Source: DATMER01 sp035556715
GTDB taxonomy: Bacteria; Acidobacteriota; Thermoanaerobaculia; Multivoradales; UBA5704
Length of the DNA: 64,000 nucleotides
Assembly: GCA_035556715.1 (NCBI GenBank)
Contig: DATMER010000078.1
Coordinates: forward strand, 19,268 to 83,267
Reading direction: 5' to 3'
Shown here: piece after piece, positions 50,413-61,329 of the stretch
Numbering within the stretch: position 1 is the first letter of the stretch
Layout of the letters: each line of letters opens with the position of its first letter
Made by a program: the position numbers and the translations under genes
Notes under the pieces: model-generated
Databases searched by the model: none
Told to the model about the DNA's origin: nothing
What the model saw: the letters and a program-made list of their open reading frames with translations, nothing else

Positions 50413-51614
50413 GGGACCAGCGCCTCCGGCAGATAGGGGTCGTTGACCGGCAGCAGCGGCCGCTTGCGGAGCTCGCGCAGGAAGAAGAAGAGCCAGATGC
50501 CGCCGATGCCGACGGGCGCCGCCAGGTAGGCCCAGTACAGGGCCGGGTGCTGCACGTGGAAGGCGGGCTCCACCTGCCAGAGCAGGTCGACCCAGCGCAT
50601 GACGAGCATCAGCCCCGCCACCCAGGCCAGCCGGCGGGCGTTGCGCTTCAGGTCGCGCGACAGCAGCAGCACGAAGGGTAGCGCGAAGTGGAACACCACC
50701 AGCGCCAGGGCCACCAGGCCCCAGCCGTGAAGGAAACGCTCCAGGTAGAAGTGGATCTCCTCCGGCAGGTTGCCCGACCAGATGATCAGGAACTGGGAGA
50801 AGGAGAAGTAGGCCCAGAGCATCACGAAGGCGAAGAACAGCTTGCCGTAGTCGTGGAAGTGGCGCGCCTGGAACACGCGGTCGAGCGGCGCGCTGCGCGC
50901 CAGCCAGATCGCGAAGGTGATCAGGAACGCCAGCGCCGTCAGGGCCTGGCTCCCCATCAGGTAGACGCCATAGATCGTCGAGTACCACTCGGGCTGGAGC
51001 GACATCAGCCAGTCCACGGACGCGAAGGTGACCGCCAGGCAGTAGCCGGCCAGGGCCGGTCCGGCGAGGAGCTGCATGCGCCGGGTGATGCCGGGGTCGT
51101 CCCCGCGGTCCTGCCGGGCGGACATGCGGCTGATGAGGAAGGCCGCGAGGCACCAGACCGCGAAGTAGAGGACCTGCCGGATCAGGAAGAACGGCACGTT
51201 CAGGTACGGCTCCTTGAGCTGCAGGAGATGGTGCTGCGCCACCTCTTCGGGCCGGGCCCAGATGTACAGCTCGCGCAGGCCGAAAGCGAGCGGAATGAAG
51301 AGGAGCAGCAGCACGGGCAGGGTGCGCGTGGCCGCCTCCATGACGCGCCGCAGGACGATTCCCCAGTCGCCGTGGGTCAAGTGGTGGAGCAGGGAGAGCG
51401 CCAGGCAGCCGAGGGCCACGCCGGCCCAGTAGACCCAGCCCACGAGCCAGGCGCGGAAGAAGTAATCCGGATCGATCAACAGTGCCAGCGCGGTGACGAC
51501 AATGCCTGCCACACCCGCGATCAGGGCGAGGCGCTGGAGCCGCTCGGTGCCGGCCGGGAGGGTGATCTCTTCGGCCTCGCGGAGGCTCAACGGTTCACGC
51601 GCTACGTGCCTCAT
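50409..51614 (-). CDS. actF: Alternative Complex III membrane subunit ActF
   Basis: 401 aa, about ten membrane helices, related to NrfD-type subunit ActC. Recognisable segments: DPDYFFRAWLVGWVYWAGVA, HLTHGDWGIVLRRVMEAATR, FASVDWLMSLQPEWYSTIYG and FSQFLIIWSGNLPEEIHFYL. It forms part of the quinol-binding membrane module. Starts at the ATG overlapping the actE stop. Confidence 0.9.
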   Translation of the reverse strand: MRHVAREPLSLREAEEITLPAGTERLQRLALIAGVAGIVVTALALLIDPDYFFRAWLVGWVYWAGVALGCLALSLLHHLTHGDWGIVLRRVMEAATRTLPVLLLLFIPLAFGLRELYIWARPEEVAQHHLLQLKEPYLNVPFFLIRQVLYFAVWCLAAFLISRMSARQDRGDDPGITRRMQLLAGPALAGYCLAVTFASVDWLMSLQPEWYSTIYGVYLMGSQALTALAFLITFAIWLARSAPLDRVFQARHFHDYGKLFFAFVMLWAYFSFSQFLIIWSGNLPEEIHFYLERFLHGWGLVALALVVFHFALPFVLLLSRDLKRNARRLAWVAGLMLVMRWVDLLWQVEPAFHVQHPALYWAYLAAPVGIGGIWLFFFLRELRKRPLLPVNDPYLPEALVP

Positions 51615-52279
51615 GGCACCTCCGTCGGGTCGGGCCGGCGGTCGTAGTCCTGCACCGCGTCCGGGCGGGTCACACCCTGGGCTCCGGATCGGGGATTGGT
51701 CGTAGAGCCCTCGCGGATCTTTGCGTCGAGGGCCTGGCGGCGCTCGGCGGGGATGTCCGCGAGGCGGGCGTTCTGGCTGTACTGGAGAGCGCGGATGTAG
51801 GCGGCGATCGCCCAGCGGTCCTGCACCGAGACCTCCTCGGCGTAGGCGGGCATGACGCCGAAGCCCTCCGTCATCACCTGGACGAAGTACTCGGGCGGCA
51901 GGCTGAGCAGGCGCGCCTCGTGGAGCGAGGGGGGCTGCTTGTAGCCGCGCAGCACGATCATGCCGCGGCCGTTGCCGACCCGGTCGTGACAGGGGGAGCA
52001 GAAGACGTTGTACCGCTCCTGGCCGCGCTTGAGCAGAACCATCGTCACCTGGGGAGGGCCCGCGGGCGGAGGAGCCTCCACGGCGAGACCGGTGTAGGGC
52101 GCGATCTTGTGGCCGTAGACGCCGCGCGGCACGGTCCCCGCCGGGACCTGCCGCGAGGCTTGGCCGTCCGTATAGAACGCGCTCGGCTCGTACGGCTCCA
52201 CCTTGTTCTGGTTGTGCATGTTCTGCCGGCAGCCCACGGCGGAGATACCGAGCAGGCAGAGCGCAAGAAGAGCCCTCAC
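51611..52279 (-). CDS. actE: Alternative Complex III monoheme cytochrome c lipoprotein ActE
   Basis: 222 aa. GTG start at 52279 gives a lipoprotein signal (ALLALCLLGISAVGC, Cys at 17). One heme-attachment motif, VFCSPCHDRVGNGRG (CxxCH), and a distal Met in FGVMPAYAEEVSVQDRW. It transfers electrons toward the oxidase. The GTG is formed by the end of a MITE-like repeat (52273-52476), so the element has supplied or replaced the start. The frame continues through the repeat upstream without similarity. Confidence 0.88.
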   Translation of the reverse strand: MRALLALCLLGISAVGCRQNMHNQNKVEPYEPSAFYTDGQASRQVPAGTVPRGVYGHKIAPYTGLAVEAPPPAGPPQVTMVLLKRGQERYNVFCSPCHDRVGNGRGMIVLRGYKQPPSLHEARLLSLPPEYFVQVMTEGFGVMPAYAEEVSVQDRWAIAAYIRALQYSQNARLADIPAERRQALDAKIREGSTTNPRSGAQGVTRPDAVQDYDRRPDPTEVP

Positions 52280-52476
52280 CCCCCGGCCCCCTCTCCCGCC
52301 TCCCCATCCCCCTCCCCGGGAGAGGGGGAGACTTGCAACTCCCTCCCGACTTGCATGGGTGGGGGAAAACGGGATCGTCGCCGGTGACCCGTTCATCACG
52401 GCCTTGTCCGAGTAAGTCTCCCCCTCTCCCGGGGAGGGGGCCAGGGGAGGCGGGAGAGGGGGTTGGGGGGTGAGGG
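52273..52476. mobile_element. MITE-like palindromic element, about 204 bp
   Basis: Ends GCCCTCACCCCCCGGCCCCC and GGGGGTTGGGGGGTGAGGGC are inverted, with internal GGAGAGGGGGAGACTT / AAGTCTCCCCCTCTCC as a second inverted pair. Shares end sequences with 29899-30064 and 58528-58694, but the core differs. It separates actD from actE inside the operon. Confidence 0.65.
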
Positions 52477-52478
52477 CT

Positions 52479-53029
52479 CTAGTGCTCAACCTCGTTCACC
52501 TCGGTCGGACTCAGATCCGCCAGGAAGCGCCGGGTCCCCTCGCGGTCGAATTGGGGGTCGCGCGCGTCGATCAGGAGGAAGTAGCGGTCGCGGGACGCCA
52601 GGGCGAAGCGCGGCACGTTGAAGACAGGGTGGTACGGCTGCGGCAGCCCGTTCAGGAAGAACATGCCGAACACGGCCGAGAGCGCCGCGAACAGGATCGT
52701 CATCTCGAACGTCGGGATGATGAACGCGGGCCAGCTATGGAGAGGACGGCCGCCGATGTTCAGCGGGTACTCGATCACCGACACCCAGTACTGGAGGCCG
52801 TAGCCGGCGAGGGCGCCGATGATGCCGCCGATCAGCACGATCAGCGGGAGCTTCGAGTGGTGGTGGCCGGTGGCCTCCGCGACCTCCTCGATCGGGTACG
52901 GCGTGTAGGCGTCGATGCGCGTGTAACCCGCCTCCCGGACGCGCCAGGCCGCCGCGATCAGCTCCTCGGAGTCGTGGAACTCGGCCATCAATCCATAGAT
53001 CGGCGGACGGGTCTTCGCAGTCGTCGCGC

Positions 53030-53033
<4 letters not shown>
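52479..53033 (-). CDS. actD: Alternative Complex III subunit ActD (DUF3341)
   Basis: 184 aa. PPIYGLMAEFHDSEELIAAA, YTRIDAYTPYPIEEVAEATG and two membrane helices (IVLIGGIIGALAGYGLQYWV; FEMTILFAALSAVFGMFFLN) define DUF3341. ActD is a small membrane subunit of unknown catalytic role. ATG overlaps the actC stop. Confidence 0.92.
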
Positions 53034-54491
<1,458 letters not shown>

Positions 54492-54505
<14 letters not shown>

Positions 54506-57500
54506 GCTGCGTCCTTTCCTCGCCCGCTGCGGCATTCGGGTCCGGCAGAGCGGGGTTGGGGTTGGTGATCTTCGCGAGATAGGTGGTGCGCGGCCGGGTG
54601 TTGAGCATCTCCAGCAGCCCGTAGTTGAGCGGGTCGGACTTCCACTTCGTGACCTCCCACTCCGGATCGTTGATGTCGCCGAACACGATCGCCTGGGTCG
54701 GGCAGGCCTGCTGGCAGGCGGACTGGAGGCTGTTGGGCGGGATCGGCTTGCCGTCGACCTTGGACTCGATCTTGGCCTGCTCGATGCGCTGCACGCAGTA
54801 GGTGCACTTCTCCATCACGCCGCGCATGCGCACGGTCACGTCCGGGTTCTGGAGCATGGCCAGCACCGGCGTGTCCTTGTCGCTGTAGCGGAAGAAGTTG
54901 AACCGCCGCACCTTGTAGGGGCAGTTGTTCGAGCAGTAGCGCGTGCCCACGCACCGGTTGTAGACCATGTCGTTCAGCCCCTCGTCGCTGTGCGCCGTGG
55001 CCGCCACCGGGCAGACGACCTCGCAGGGGGCCTGCTCGCAGTGCATGCAGGGGATGGGCTGGTTGTGGATCCGCGGATCGTCCATGTCTCCCGCGTAATA
55101 GCGGTCGACCCGGATCCAGTGCATCTCGCGTCCGCGCCGCACCTGCTCCTTGCCCACCACCGGGATGTTGTTCTCCGACTGGCAGGCGATCACGCACGAG
55201 CTGCAGCCGGTGCAGACGTTCAGATCGATCGCCATGCCCCAGGCGTGGCCGTTGTATTTCCAGCGCGGGTAGAGGGACTCGTCGGGCTCCGGCTCCTCGC
55301 GGCTCTTCTTGATGGTCTCCGGATCTCGCCGGAATTCCTCCACCGTCCTCGTCATCACGAGGTGGCGGCGCTCCGCCTCGCTGCCCGCGAGCGGGATCTC
55401 CCCCTTCCCGTCCGCAGCCATGCCGCTGTGCCGCTTGCCCTGGGGGAGCACGTGGTGGTTCTGGGTGCTGGCGAAGTCGAAGCGTCCGCCCAGGCCGCGG
55501 ATCTCGGCCCCGGCCAGGTTCCACAGCGCCTGGGAGGTGCGCAGCTCGTAGGCGTTGAAGCCGAGTCCCGTGGCGCGGCCCGCCCGGCGCCGGCCATACC
55601 CGAGGGAGAGCGCCGCGGCGCCCTCGGCCATGCCCGGCTGCACCCAGGCCGCGGCCTGCACCTTGCGGCCGTTCCAGGAGACCTCGACCGTCTCCTCGTG
55701 CGCGATCCCGAGGCGCTCGGCCGCGGCCGGACCGATCATCAAGGCGTTGTCCCAGGTCAGCTTGGTCAGCGGCTTGGGCAGCTCCTGGAGCCAGACGTTC
55801 TGGGCCAGGCTGCCGTCCCAGACCGTGGGATCGGGCCGCAGCCGGAGGGTGATCTTGTTCCCCTGAGGGTTGCCTTGGGATCTGGCTTGTTGCAAGGAAG
55901 CGGTGATCTGGGAAGCCGCCTGCTGCACCGCTCCGCCGTTGACCGAGGCGCCGGTTGGCGGGAGCTGGGTGGCCGGGACGACCCCGTCATGGAGGACCTT
56001 GCGCCAGGCTTCCTCAAAAGTTGATCCCGAACCGGCGACCAGAAGCGTCTGCCAGTGCTCGCGGACCAGCTCATAGCTGTTGGCATCGGCCCGGCTGGCG
56101 AACAGGGCGGCCACGATCTCGTGCCCGGTCTTGCCGTTGTAGAGCGGCTGGATCAGCGGCTGGATCACGCTGACCGTGCCGTCGAACGAGCGCGCGTCGC
56201 CCCAGCTCTCCAGCTCGTGGGCGGCCGGGACGTGCCAATGACAGTACTCCGACGTCTCATCCTCGAAGAGACCGTGGTGGGCGCGCAGCGGGACCTTCTG
56301 GAGGGCCTGCGCGAAGTTGAGGTCGGCCGGCGCCGTGTAGACCGGGTTGACCCCGCCCAGCATCAGGAGGAGCTCGACGCGGCCGGCGTTCATGTCGGCC
56401 ACGAGCTGGCGCATCGACGCCACCTGGTCCATCGGCTGGGCTTCGACCGGAGCCGTGTGGAACACGGTCCGTCCCGAGTTGCCCAGCGCCTGGTTGATGG
56501 CGTGGACCAGCACCTGAACGGCCGGGGAGGCGTACTCGTCCGCGGCCACGATCGAGGCCCCGGCGTTCGCTCTCAAGTCCTGGGCGATCGCCTGGACGAA
56601 CGTGCGAGCCCGGGCATCGGTCAAGACATCCCCTCCTCCCGGCACCGCTCCGACTGCCTGGGCGAGCGCGAGCGTGAACGCCTCGACCTCGGCCGGGGGG
56701 AGCGGCAGGCGGTGGTCGGCGAGGGTGCCGGTGTTGGTCGGCACGCTCTCCACCGCGTAGAGCCGGCTCATCTGGAGATTGTCCTTGCGCACCCTGCGGT
56801 TCCGGGCGAAGTCGCGCTGGTAGCGGACGTTGCCGGGTCCCATGGTGAGGACGTCCGAGTCGATCGCCACCACCACGCGGGCGGCGTTGAAGTCGTAGCG
56901 GGTCTCCAGCGGCTGTCCGAAAGCGCTCTGGGCCGCGGCGCGGCCGTGATGGTTCCCGGCGGACTCCCACTGGTGCCAGCGGGCGCCGGGGAAGCGGGTG
57001 AGGAGGTCCCGCATCTGGGCCGCGAAGGTCGGGGAAGTGACGTTCCCGGTGAGGATGCGCACGCCCTCTCCGCCCAGGCCCTGGAGGGCACGCAGCCGAT
57101 TGCCGAGGTCGGCGACGAAGGCGCCCCAGGTGGCGATGCGGCCGTTGTGGAGGAGCGACTGCGAGCGCTCGGGATCGTAGAGCGTCAGGACCGCGGCCTG
57201 GGCGAACACGTCGGTGGCGCCGAGGTTTGCCGGGTGCTCCGGGTTGCCCTCGATCTTCGTCGGCCGGCCCATGTGGCTTTCCGCGAGAACGCCCTGGGCA
57301 TAGCCCATGTGGGTGAGGGCCGTGGCAAAGAAGAGAGGCCGGCCCGGAATGATGTACTCCGGCTGCTTGACGTAGGGGACGATCGCCTCCCTCGGCTGCT
57401 TGGTGCAGCCGGTCAGCCCGGCGAGGGCGAGGGAGGCGCCCGCGAGCTGAAGGAAGCCGCGGCGCGATACGCCGTCCACCCCGGCAAGCGTCAGCTCCGA

Positions 57501-57698
57501 GGCCTGGCGGGGGAACTCGCGATGGAGAAGCTCCTCGAACTCCGGTGTCTCGGCGAGCTCCTCGAGGCTTCGCCAGACCTCCGGCCCGCGCTTCTGGCGC
57601 AGCGTCTCGCGCAACTCGGCCAGGTCCAGTTGGACCGGTCCGGCCTGAGGGGACGCCTCGGCGCCGCACTTACCTTTGCTGTCGTTCACGCTCTCCAT
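54492..57698 (-). CDS. actB: Alternative Complex III iron-sulfur subunit ActB
   Basis: 1068 aa. Tat signal SRRGFLQLAGASLALAGLTG at residues 78-97, then a molybdopterin-oxidoreductase-like domain lacking a bound cofactor in known ACIIIs (about 100-800), and a C-terminal ferredoxin-like region with four cysteine clusters (CTGCSSCVIAC; CMHCEQAPCEVVC; CVGTRYCSNNC; CTYCVQRIEQAK plus CQQACPTQ). These carry one 3Fe-4S and three 4Fe-4S clusters in characterised complexes. The ATG at 57698 was chosen over an open upstream extension that lacks similarity. Confidence 0.93.
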
Positions 57699-57721
57699 CC
57701 TCCTCACCGCTGACGCGGCCC

Positions 57722-58378
57722 TTAGCGATGACACGTCGAGCAGCTCGTCAGGGACTGGATCTTGTATTCCTTGACCAGGCGCGCCTGGAGAGCCTGGGCT
57801 TCCTTCGGGTCGGCGGGCGGCTCCCAGTTGAGGTTGAAGACCTCCTCCCTGGGGCGCACGTTCTTGCCGGGATCCCGGTGGCACTCCAGGCACCACTCCA
57901 TCTGCAGGGACGCCTGCTGGAACATCAGCGGCATCCGGTCGACCTGGCCGTGGCAGGTCACGCAGCCGACTCCCTTGGCCACGTGGACCGCGTGATTGAA
58001 GTAGACGAAGTCCGGGAGATCGTGTACCCGTTGCCACTCGATCGGATCGTTGTTGGCGAAGCTCGACCGCACCGGCTCCAGCAGGTCGGCGTTGGTCCAG
58101 ATCTGCTTGTGGCAGTTCATGCACGTCTCGGTCGGCGGGATGCCGGCGAAGGAGGACGTCTCCACCGAGGTGTGGCAGTACCGGCAGTCGATGCCCAGAC
58201 CGGCAACGTGGTGGTCGTGGCTGAACGGGATCGGCTGCTTGAGGACGACCCCCTGGCCGGTCACATAGGAGGAGCGCAGGAGCGTGGAGAAGATCCACGT
58301 GAAGAAGCCGATGAAGAAGACCGCGCCGAAGATGCTCACCTTGGCGACGGTGTTCGTGCTGCGGTGGAAGATCTGCAT
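57722..58378 (-). CDS. actA: Alternative Complex III pentaheme cytochrome c ActA
   Basis: 218 aa. N-terminal membrane anchor (FGAVFFIGFFTWIFSTLL), then five CxxCH heme sites: CRYCH, CMNCH, CVTCH, CLECH and CSTCH. It is the first gene of the operon and the electron-transfer domain facing the periplasm. A CRP-type palindrome lies 73-90 bp upstream of the ATG. Confidence 0.94.
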   Translation of the reverse strand: MQIFHRSTNTVAKVSIFGAVFFIGFFTWIFSTLLRSSYVTGQGVVLKQPIPFSHDHHVAGLGIDCRYCHTSVETSSFAGIPPTETCMNCHKQIWTNADLLEPVRSSFANNDPIEWQRVHDLPDFVYFNHAVHVAKGVGCVTCHGQVDRMPLMFQQASLQMEWCLECHRDPGKNVRPREEVFNLNWEPPADPKEAQALQARLVKEYKIQSLTSCSTCHR

Positions 58379-58419
58379 GCGAAGGGCCCCTCCCTCAGCC
58401 GCCCAGCTCCGGCGTCGAG

Positions 58420-58468
58420 ACTCTATCCTGCATCTGGGTGTCGGGGGACTTTGTGAAAGTCGTCACAA
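58420..58468 (-). promoter_or_regulatory. CRP/FNR-family operator and promoter of the actA-cox operon
   Basis: TTGTGAAAGTCGTCACAA (58451-58468) contains the full CRP-type palindrome TGTGA-N6-TCACA. A weak -10 (TAGAGT on the minus strand, 58425-58420) would start transcription near 58413, placing the operator centre about 46 bp upstream, close to a class II activator position. It suggests cAMP- or redox-responsive control of the respiratory operon. Confidence 0.6.
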
Positions 58469-58527
58469 GCGCGCATCCTACCCAAAACGGTGGAGCACGT
58501 GCAAGCGGGGGACCAAGGGGCCGGGAA

Positions 58528-58694
58528 CCTCACCCCCTGTCCCCTCTCCCGTCTCCCTGCCCACCCAACCCCGGGAGAGGGGGAACGTAGCTGAGGCAAC
58601 CGTGCCTACGCCAAGTCACGACCATCGCAGATACGTCCCCCCTCTCCCGGCGGGGGTCTGGGTGGGAGATGGGAGAGGGGGACAGGGGGTGAGG
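58528..58694. mobile_element. MITE-like palindromic element, 167 bp
   Basis: Full-length relative of 29899-30064, with ends CCTCACCCCCTGTCCCCTCT / AGAGGGGGACAGGGGGTGAGG. It sits between the ACIII operon promoter and the next gene, and has no ORF. Confidence 0.75.
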
Positions 58695-58729
58695 TCCCAT
58701 CAGGCATGCCCCTTGCTGCTGGGCAGGCC

Positions 58730-59074
58730 ATGAACGCCTCGCAAGCTCTCACCCTGGTTCAGCCCCTTCTCGAGGCCACGCAGGACATGAAGCGCCGGAA
58801 GGTCAGCAAGTCCCGGTGCGACGAGCTCCTCCTGAAGATCAACGCGATCCCGCTCGGGGCATTCGAGGGCCAGGGCGCCGACCTGGAGCGGCTCTGGATG
58901 CAGGCGCTCTCGTCGTTCCGCTACTCCCTGCTGCTCTGGCTCTACGGGGACGTCCAAGCCGGGCGCGAGGAGTCGGAGAAGGCGAAGCGGAAGATCGACC
59001 AGATCCGGGCGCAGGCGATCGAGCCCTGGTCCCCCCCGGCCGAGCCGGCGACCCGCGAGCTGGTCGCCCACTGA
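58730..59074 (+). CDS. Hypothetical helical protein, 114 aa
   Basis: ATG at 58730 preferred, because the upstream ATG at 58706 abuts the MITE. Helical: ALTLVQPLLEATQDMKRRKV, SKSRCDELLLKINAIPLGAF, and an amphipathic C-terminal helix (ESEKAKRKIDQIRAQAIEPW). No Shine-Dalgarno and no known domain. Immediately upstream of the HtrA gene but with a 91-bp gap. Confidence 0.55.
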   Translation: MNASQALTLVQPLLEATQDMKRRKVSKSRCDELLLKINAIPLGAFEGQGADLERLWMQALSSFRYSLLLWLYGDVQAGREESEKAKRKIDQIRAQAIEPWSPPAEPATRELVAH

Positions 59075-59165
59075 GCCGGTCCCAAATCTACCCGGACCAC
59101 TGTGTAAACTTGGGCAGGGAGGCAGCGCCTCCGGGGCGTTGCCGTTCGTGAAGGAGGTTAGGCGG

Positions 59166-60332
59166 ATGAGCTCGTTGAATCGCATGGTTCTGGCGGCAGT
59201 GATCGCGGGGTTCGGATTCCTGGCCGGGCTGTCCTGGCCGCGGGACGGACGCGTCGGGGTGAATGCTCCGTCAGCGCTCGCCCAGACTACGCCCCAGGGG
59301 CAGGTGCGGCCCGCCGCTCAAGGTCAAGGCAGGCCCGCGGCGGTCCCGCGGCCCGAGCTGGCCCAGGAAGAGCGGGCCACGATCGCGCTCTTCGAGCGCG
59401 CCTCGCCGTCGGTCGTCTACATCACCTCCCTCGCCCGGCAGCGCGACTTCTTCAGTATGAACGTCCAGGAGATCCCCCAGGGGAGCGGCTCCGGGTTCCT
59501 CTGGGACCGCCAGGGGCACGTCGTCACCAACTTCCACGTTGTCCAGGGCGCGAGCTCCTGGCAGGTCACCCTGTCCGACCAGTCCACCTGGGACGCGGAG
59601 CTGGTTGGGGGAGCCGCGGAAAAGGACCTTGCCGTGCTGCGGATCCGGCCTCCGCAGGACCGGCTGAGGCCTCTGCCCCTGGGCAACTCGGACGACCTGC
59701 GGGTCGGACAGGCGGTCTTCGCCATCGGCAACCCGTTCGGCCTGGATCAGACGCTGACGACAGGGGTGGTGAGCGCGCTGGGGAGGGAGATCCAGTCGGT
59801 GAACGGCGTGCCCATCCGCGACGTGGTGCAGACCGACGCCGCGATCAACCCCGGGAACTCGGGGGGCCCGCTTCTGGATAGCGCCGGCCGCCTGATCGGA
59901 GTGAACACGGCGATCTACAGCCCGTCGGGGGCCTACGCGGGGATCGGCTTCGCCATCCCCGAGCACTCGGTGCGCTGGGTGGTGCCCGACCTGATCCGCT
60001 ACGGCCGGGTGAACCGTCCGACGCTGGGGGTGGAGCTGGCGCCGGAGGCCTGGAACCAGCAGATCGGGGTGGAGGGAGCGGTGATCGTCCGGGTCGAGCC
60101 CGGAAGCGGAGCGGCCCGGGCGGGTCTGCGTGGCATCCAGCAGGTCCGGGGGAGGCGCATGGAGCTGGGAGACGTCATCCAGTCCGTGGACGGCCAGCCT
60201 GTGACCTCGACGGGGGACCTGATCCTCGCCTTGGAGCAGAAGCGGGCCGGCGACACGGTGAGGGTCGGCATCCTCCGCGCCGGCCGCCGCCAGGAGGTCC
60301 GGGTCCGGCTCGATCCCGCGGGCGGCCGCTGA
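59166..60332 (+). CDS. HtrA/DegP-family serine protease (S1C)
   Basis: 388 aa. AAGGAGGT site before the ATG at 59166. N-terminal signal anchor (MVLAAVIAGFGFLAGLSW), a Pro/Gln-rich linker, then a trypsin-like domain with catalytic His in VVTNFHVVQGASSW, Asp in EKDLAVLRIRPP and Ser in INPGNSGGPLLDSAG. One C-terminal PDZ domain (LGVELAPEAWNQQIGVEGAV; ELGDVIQSVDGQPV) makes it DegS/HhoA-like rather than DegP. Periplasmic protein quality control. Confidence 0.93.
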   Translation: MSSLNRMVLAAVIAGFGFLAGLSWPRDGRVGVNAPSALAQTTPQGQVRPAAQGQGRPAAVPRPELAQEERATIALFERASPSVVYITSLARQRDFFSMNVQEIPQGSGSGFLWDRQGHVVTNFHVVQGASSWQVTLSDQSTWDAELVGGAAEKDLAVLRIRPPQDRLRPLPLGNSDDLRVGQAVFAIGNPFGLDQTLTTGVVSALGREIQSVNGVPIRDVVQTDAAINPGNSGGPLLDSAGRLIGVNTAIYSPSGAYAGIGFAIPEHSVRWVVPDLIRYGRVNRPTLGVELAPEAWNQQIGVEGAVIVRVEPGSGAARAGLRGIQQVRGRRMELGDVIQSVDGQPVTSTGDLILALEQKRAGDTVRVGILRAGRRQEVRVRLDPAGGR

Positions 60333-60333
60333 G

Positions 60334-60567
60334 CTACTTCCCGCTTTCCTTCGGGGACCAGCGCAACTGGAATTCCAGCTCCTCCGAGTCGTCCGAGCGC
60401 TCGTGCTCGACGCTGAAGCTGGCATCCGCCGGGATATAGAGCCGCTCGCCCGCCACCTGGATCTCGAACGCCTGGCCGGCATCGAGAGCATCTGCGAGGC
60501 GGCGCAGCTTGGCCGTAAACTCTTGGACTGAATAGATCTTCTCTACATCGCGCTCGGGCTTTGCCAT
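60334..60567 (-). CDS. Amphi-Trp domain-containing protein
   Basis: 77 aa. The IYSVQEFTAKLRRLADALDA helix followed by a beta strand unit (FEIQVAGERLYIPADASFSV; ELEFQLRW) matches the small amphi-Trp family. Function unknown. Convergent with the HtrA gene, one base apart. Confidence 0.8.
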   Translation of the reverse strand: MAKPERDVEKIYSVQEFTAKLRRLADALDAGQAFEIQVAGERLYIPADASFSVEHERSDDSEELEFQLRWSPKESGK

Positions 60568-60672
60568 CCGGGATCTCCTCCAAGACTGTTCCCCCGGAAT
60601 CTATCAGGAGGAGGCCATGGCCGTCCAAGGCGTTTCTACGTAGAAGGCCGTGGAGAGGACTGAGCGAGCTTT

Positions 60673-60960
60673 TTACGATGGCGCTGCGTGCAATCGGAGG
60701 CCAAGCGCCCGGACAACCTTGAGAACCGTTGCGAACTCCGGGTTGCCCTCCGGCGACAGCGCTTTGTAGAGACTTTCGCGGCCGAGGCCCGTTTCCCGGG
60801 CGATTTGGGTGATTCCTTTGGCCCGGGCGATGTCTCCCAAAGCGGCCGCCACCAGCGCGGGGTCACCTTCCTGCAGAGCGGCTTCCAGATAGGCCGCCAT
60901 GTCCTCCTCGGTCTCAAGATGTTCCGCCGCATCCCAGGGTAACGTTCGAGTCTTTGCCAT
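60673..60960 (-). CDS. HigA-like antitoxin (addiction module antidote protein)
   Basis: 95 aa. AYLEAALQEGDPALVAAALG, DIARAKGITQIARETGLGRE and SLYKALSPEGNPEFATVLKV form the HTH typical of putative addiction-module antidote proteins. It represses its own operon in known systems. Downstream of the toxin gene by 9 bp, the HigBA order (toxin first). Confidence 0.85.
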   Translation of the reverse strand: MAKTRTLPWDAAEHLETEEDMAAYLEAALQEGDPALVAAALGDIARAKGITQIARETGLGRESLYKALSPEGNPEFATVLKVVRALGLRLHAAPS

Positions 60961-60969
60961 CACTGACTC

Positions 60970-61278
60970 CTATAGTTCACGAGCAAGCTCAAGTGCCGTA
61001 GCAATGTCCCTGTCCTGGGTGCTCTTGTCACCACCTGCGAGTAGGATCACGAGAGACTGCCCGCGGTGCACGAAATAAACCCGGTAGCCAGGGCCATGGT
61101 CGATCCGCAGCTCTGAGACGCCCTCGCCCACTGGCTTGGCGTCACCTGGGTTGCCCAGCGACAAGCGACGGACACGCGCATCAATGCGCGCCCGCGCCAT
61201 ACGATCGCGCAAGCCGGAATACCACTGGGCATACACTTCGGTCTGGCGGATCTCGACCACTCGTAGAGTGTATCCCAT
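60970..61278 (-). CDS. RelE/HigB-type toxin (phage-derived Gp49-like)
   Basis: 102 aa. TEVYAQWYSGLRDRMARARI, then DAKPVGEGVSELRIDHGPGY and RVYFVHRGQSLVILLAGGDK are hallmarks of the Gp49-like/HigB toxins (translation-dependent mRNA endonucleases). The start codon lies within a 16-bp perfect palindrome. Length and motifs are intact. Confidence 0.87.
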   Translation of the reverse strand: MGYTLRVVEIRQTEVYAQWYSGLRDRMARARIDARVRRLSLGNPGDAKPVGEGVSELRIDHGPGYRVYFVHRGQSLVILLAGGDKSTQDRDIATALELAREL

Positions 61279-61285
61279 GGGATAC
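61270..61285. promoter_or_regulatory. 16-bp perfect palindrome over the toxin start codon
   Basis: GTATCCCATGGGATAC, with the toxin ATG at its centre on the minus strand. It is the best candidate for an autoregulatory HigA operator; the same site also opens a plus-strand frame into the repeat tract. Confidence 0.45.
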
Positions 61286-61329
61286 CTGTTGGTGAAGAGC
61301 CGGCCAGAGAGAGTTACCAGAGGCTTCGA

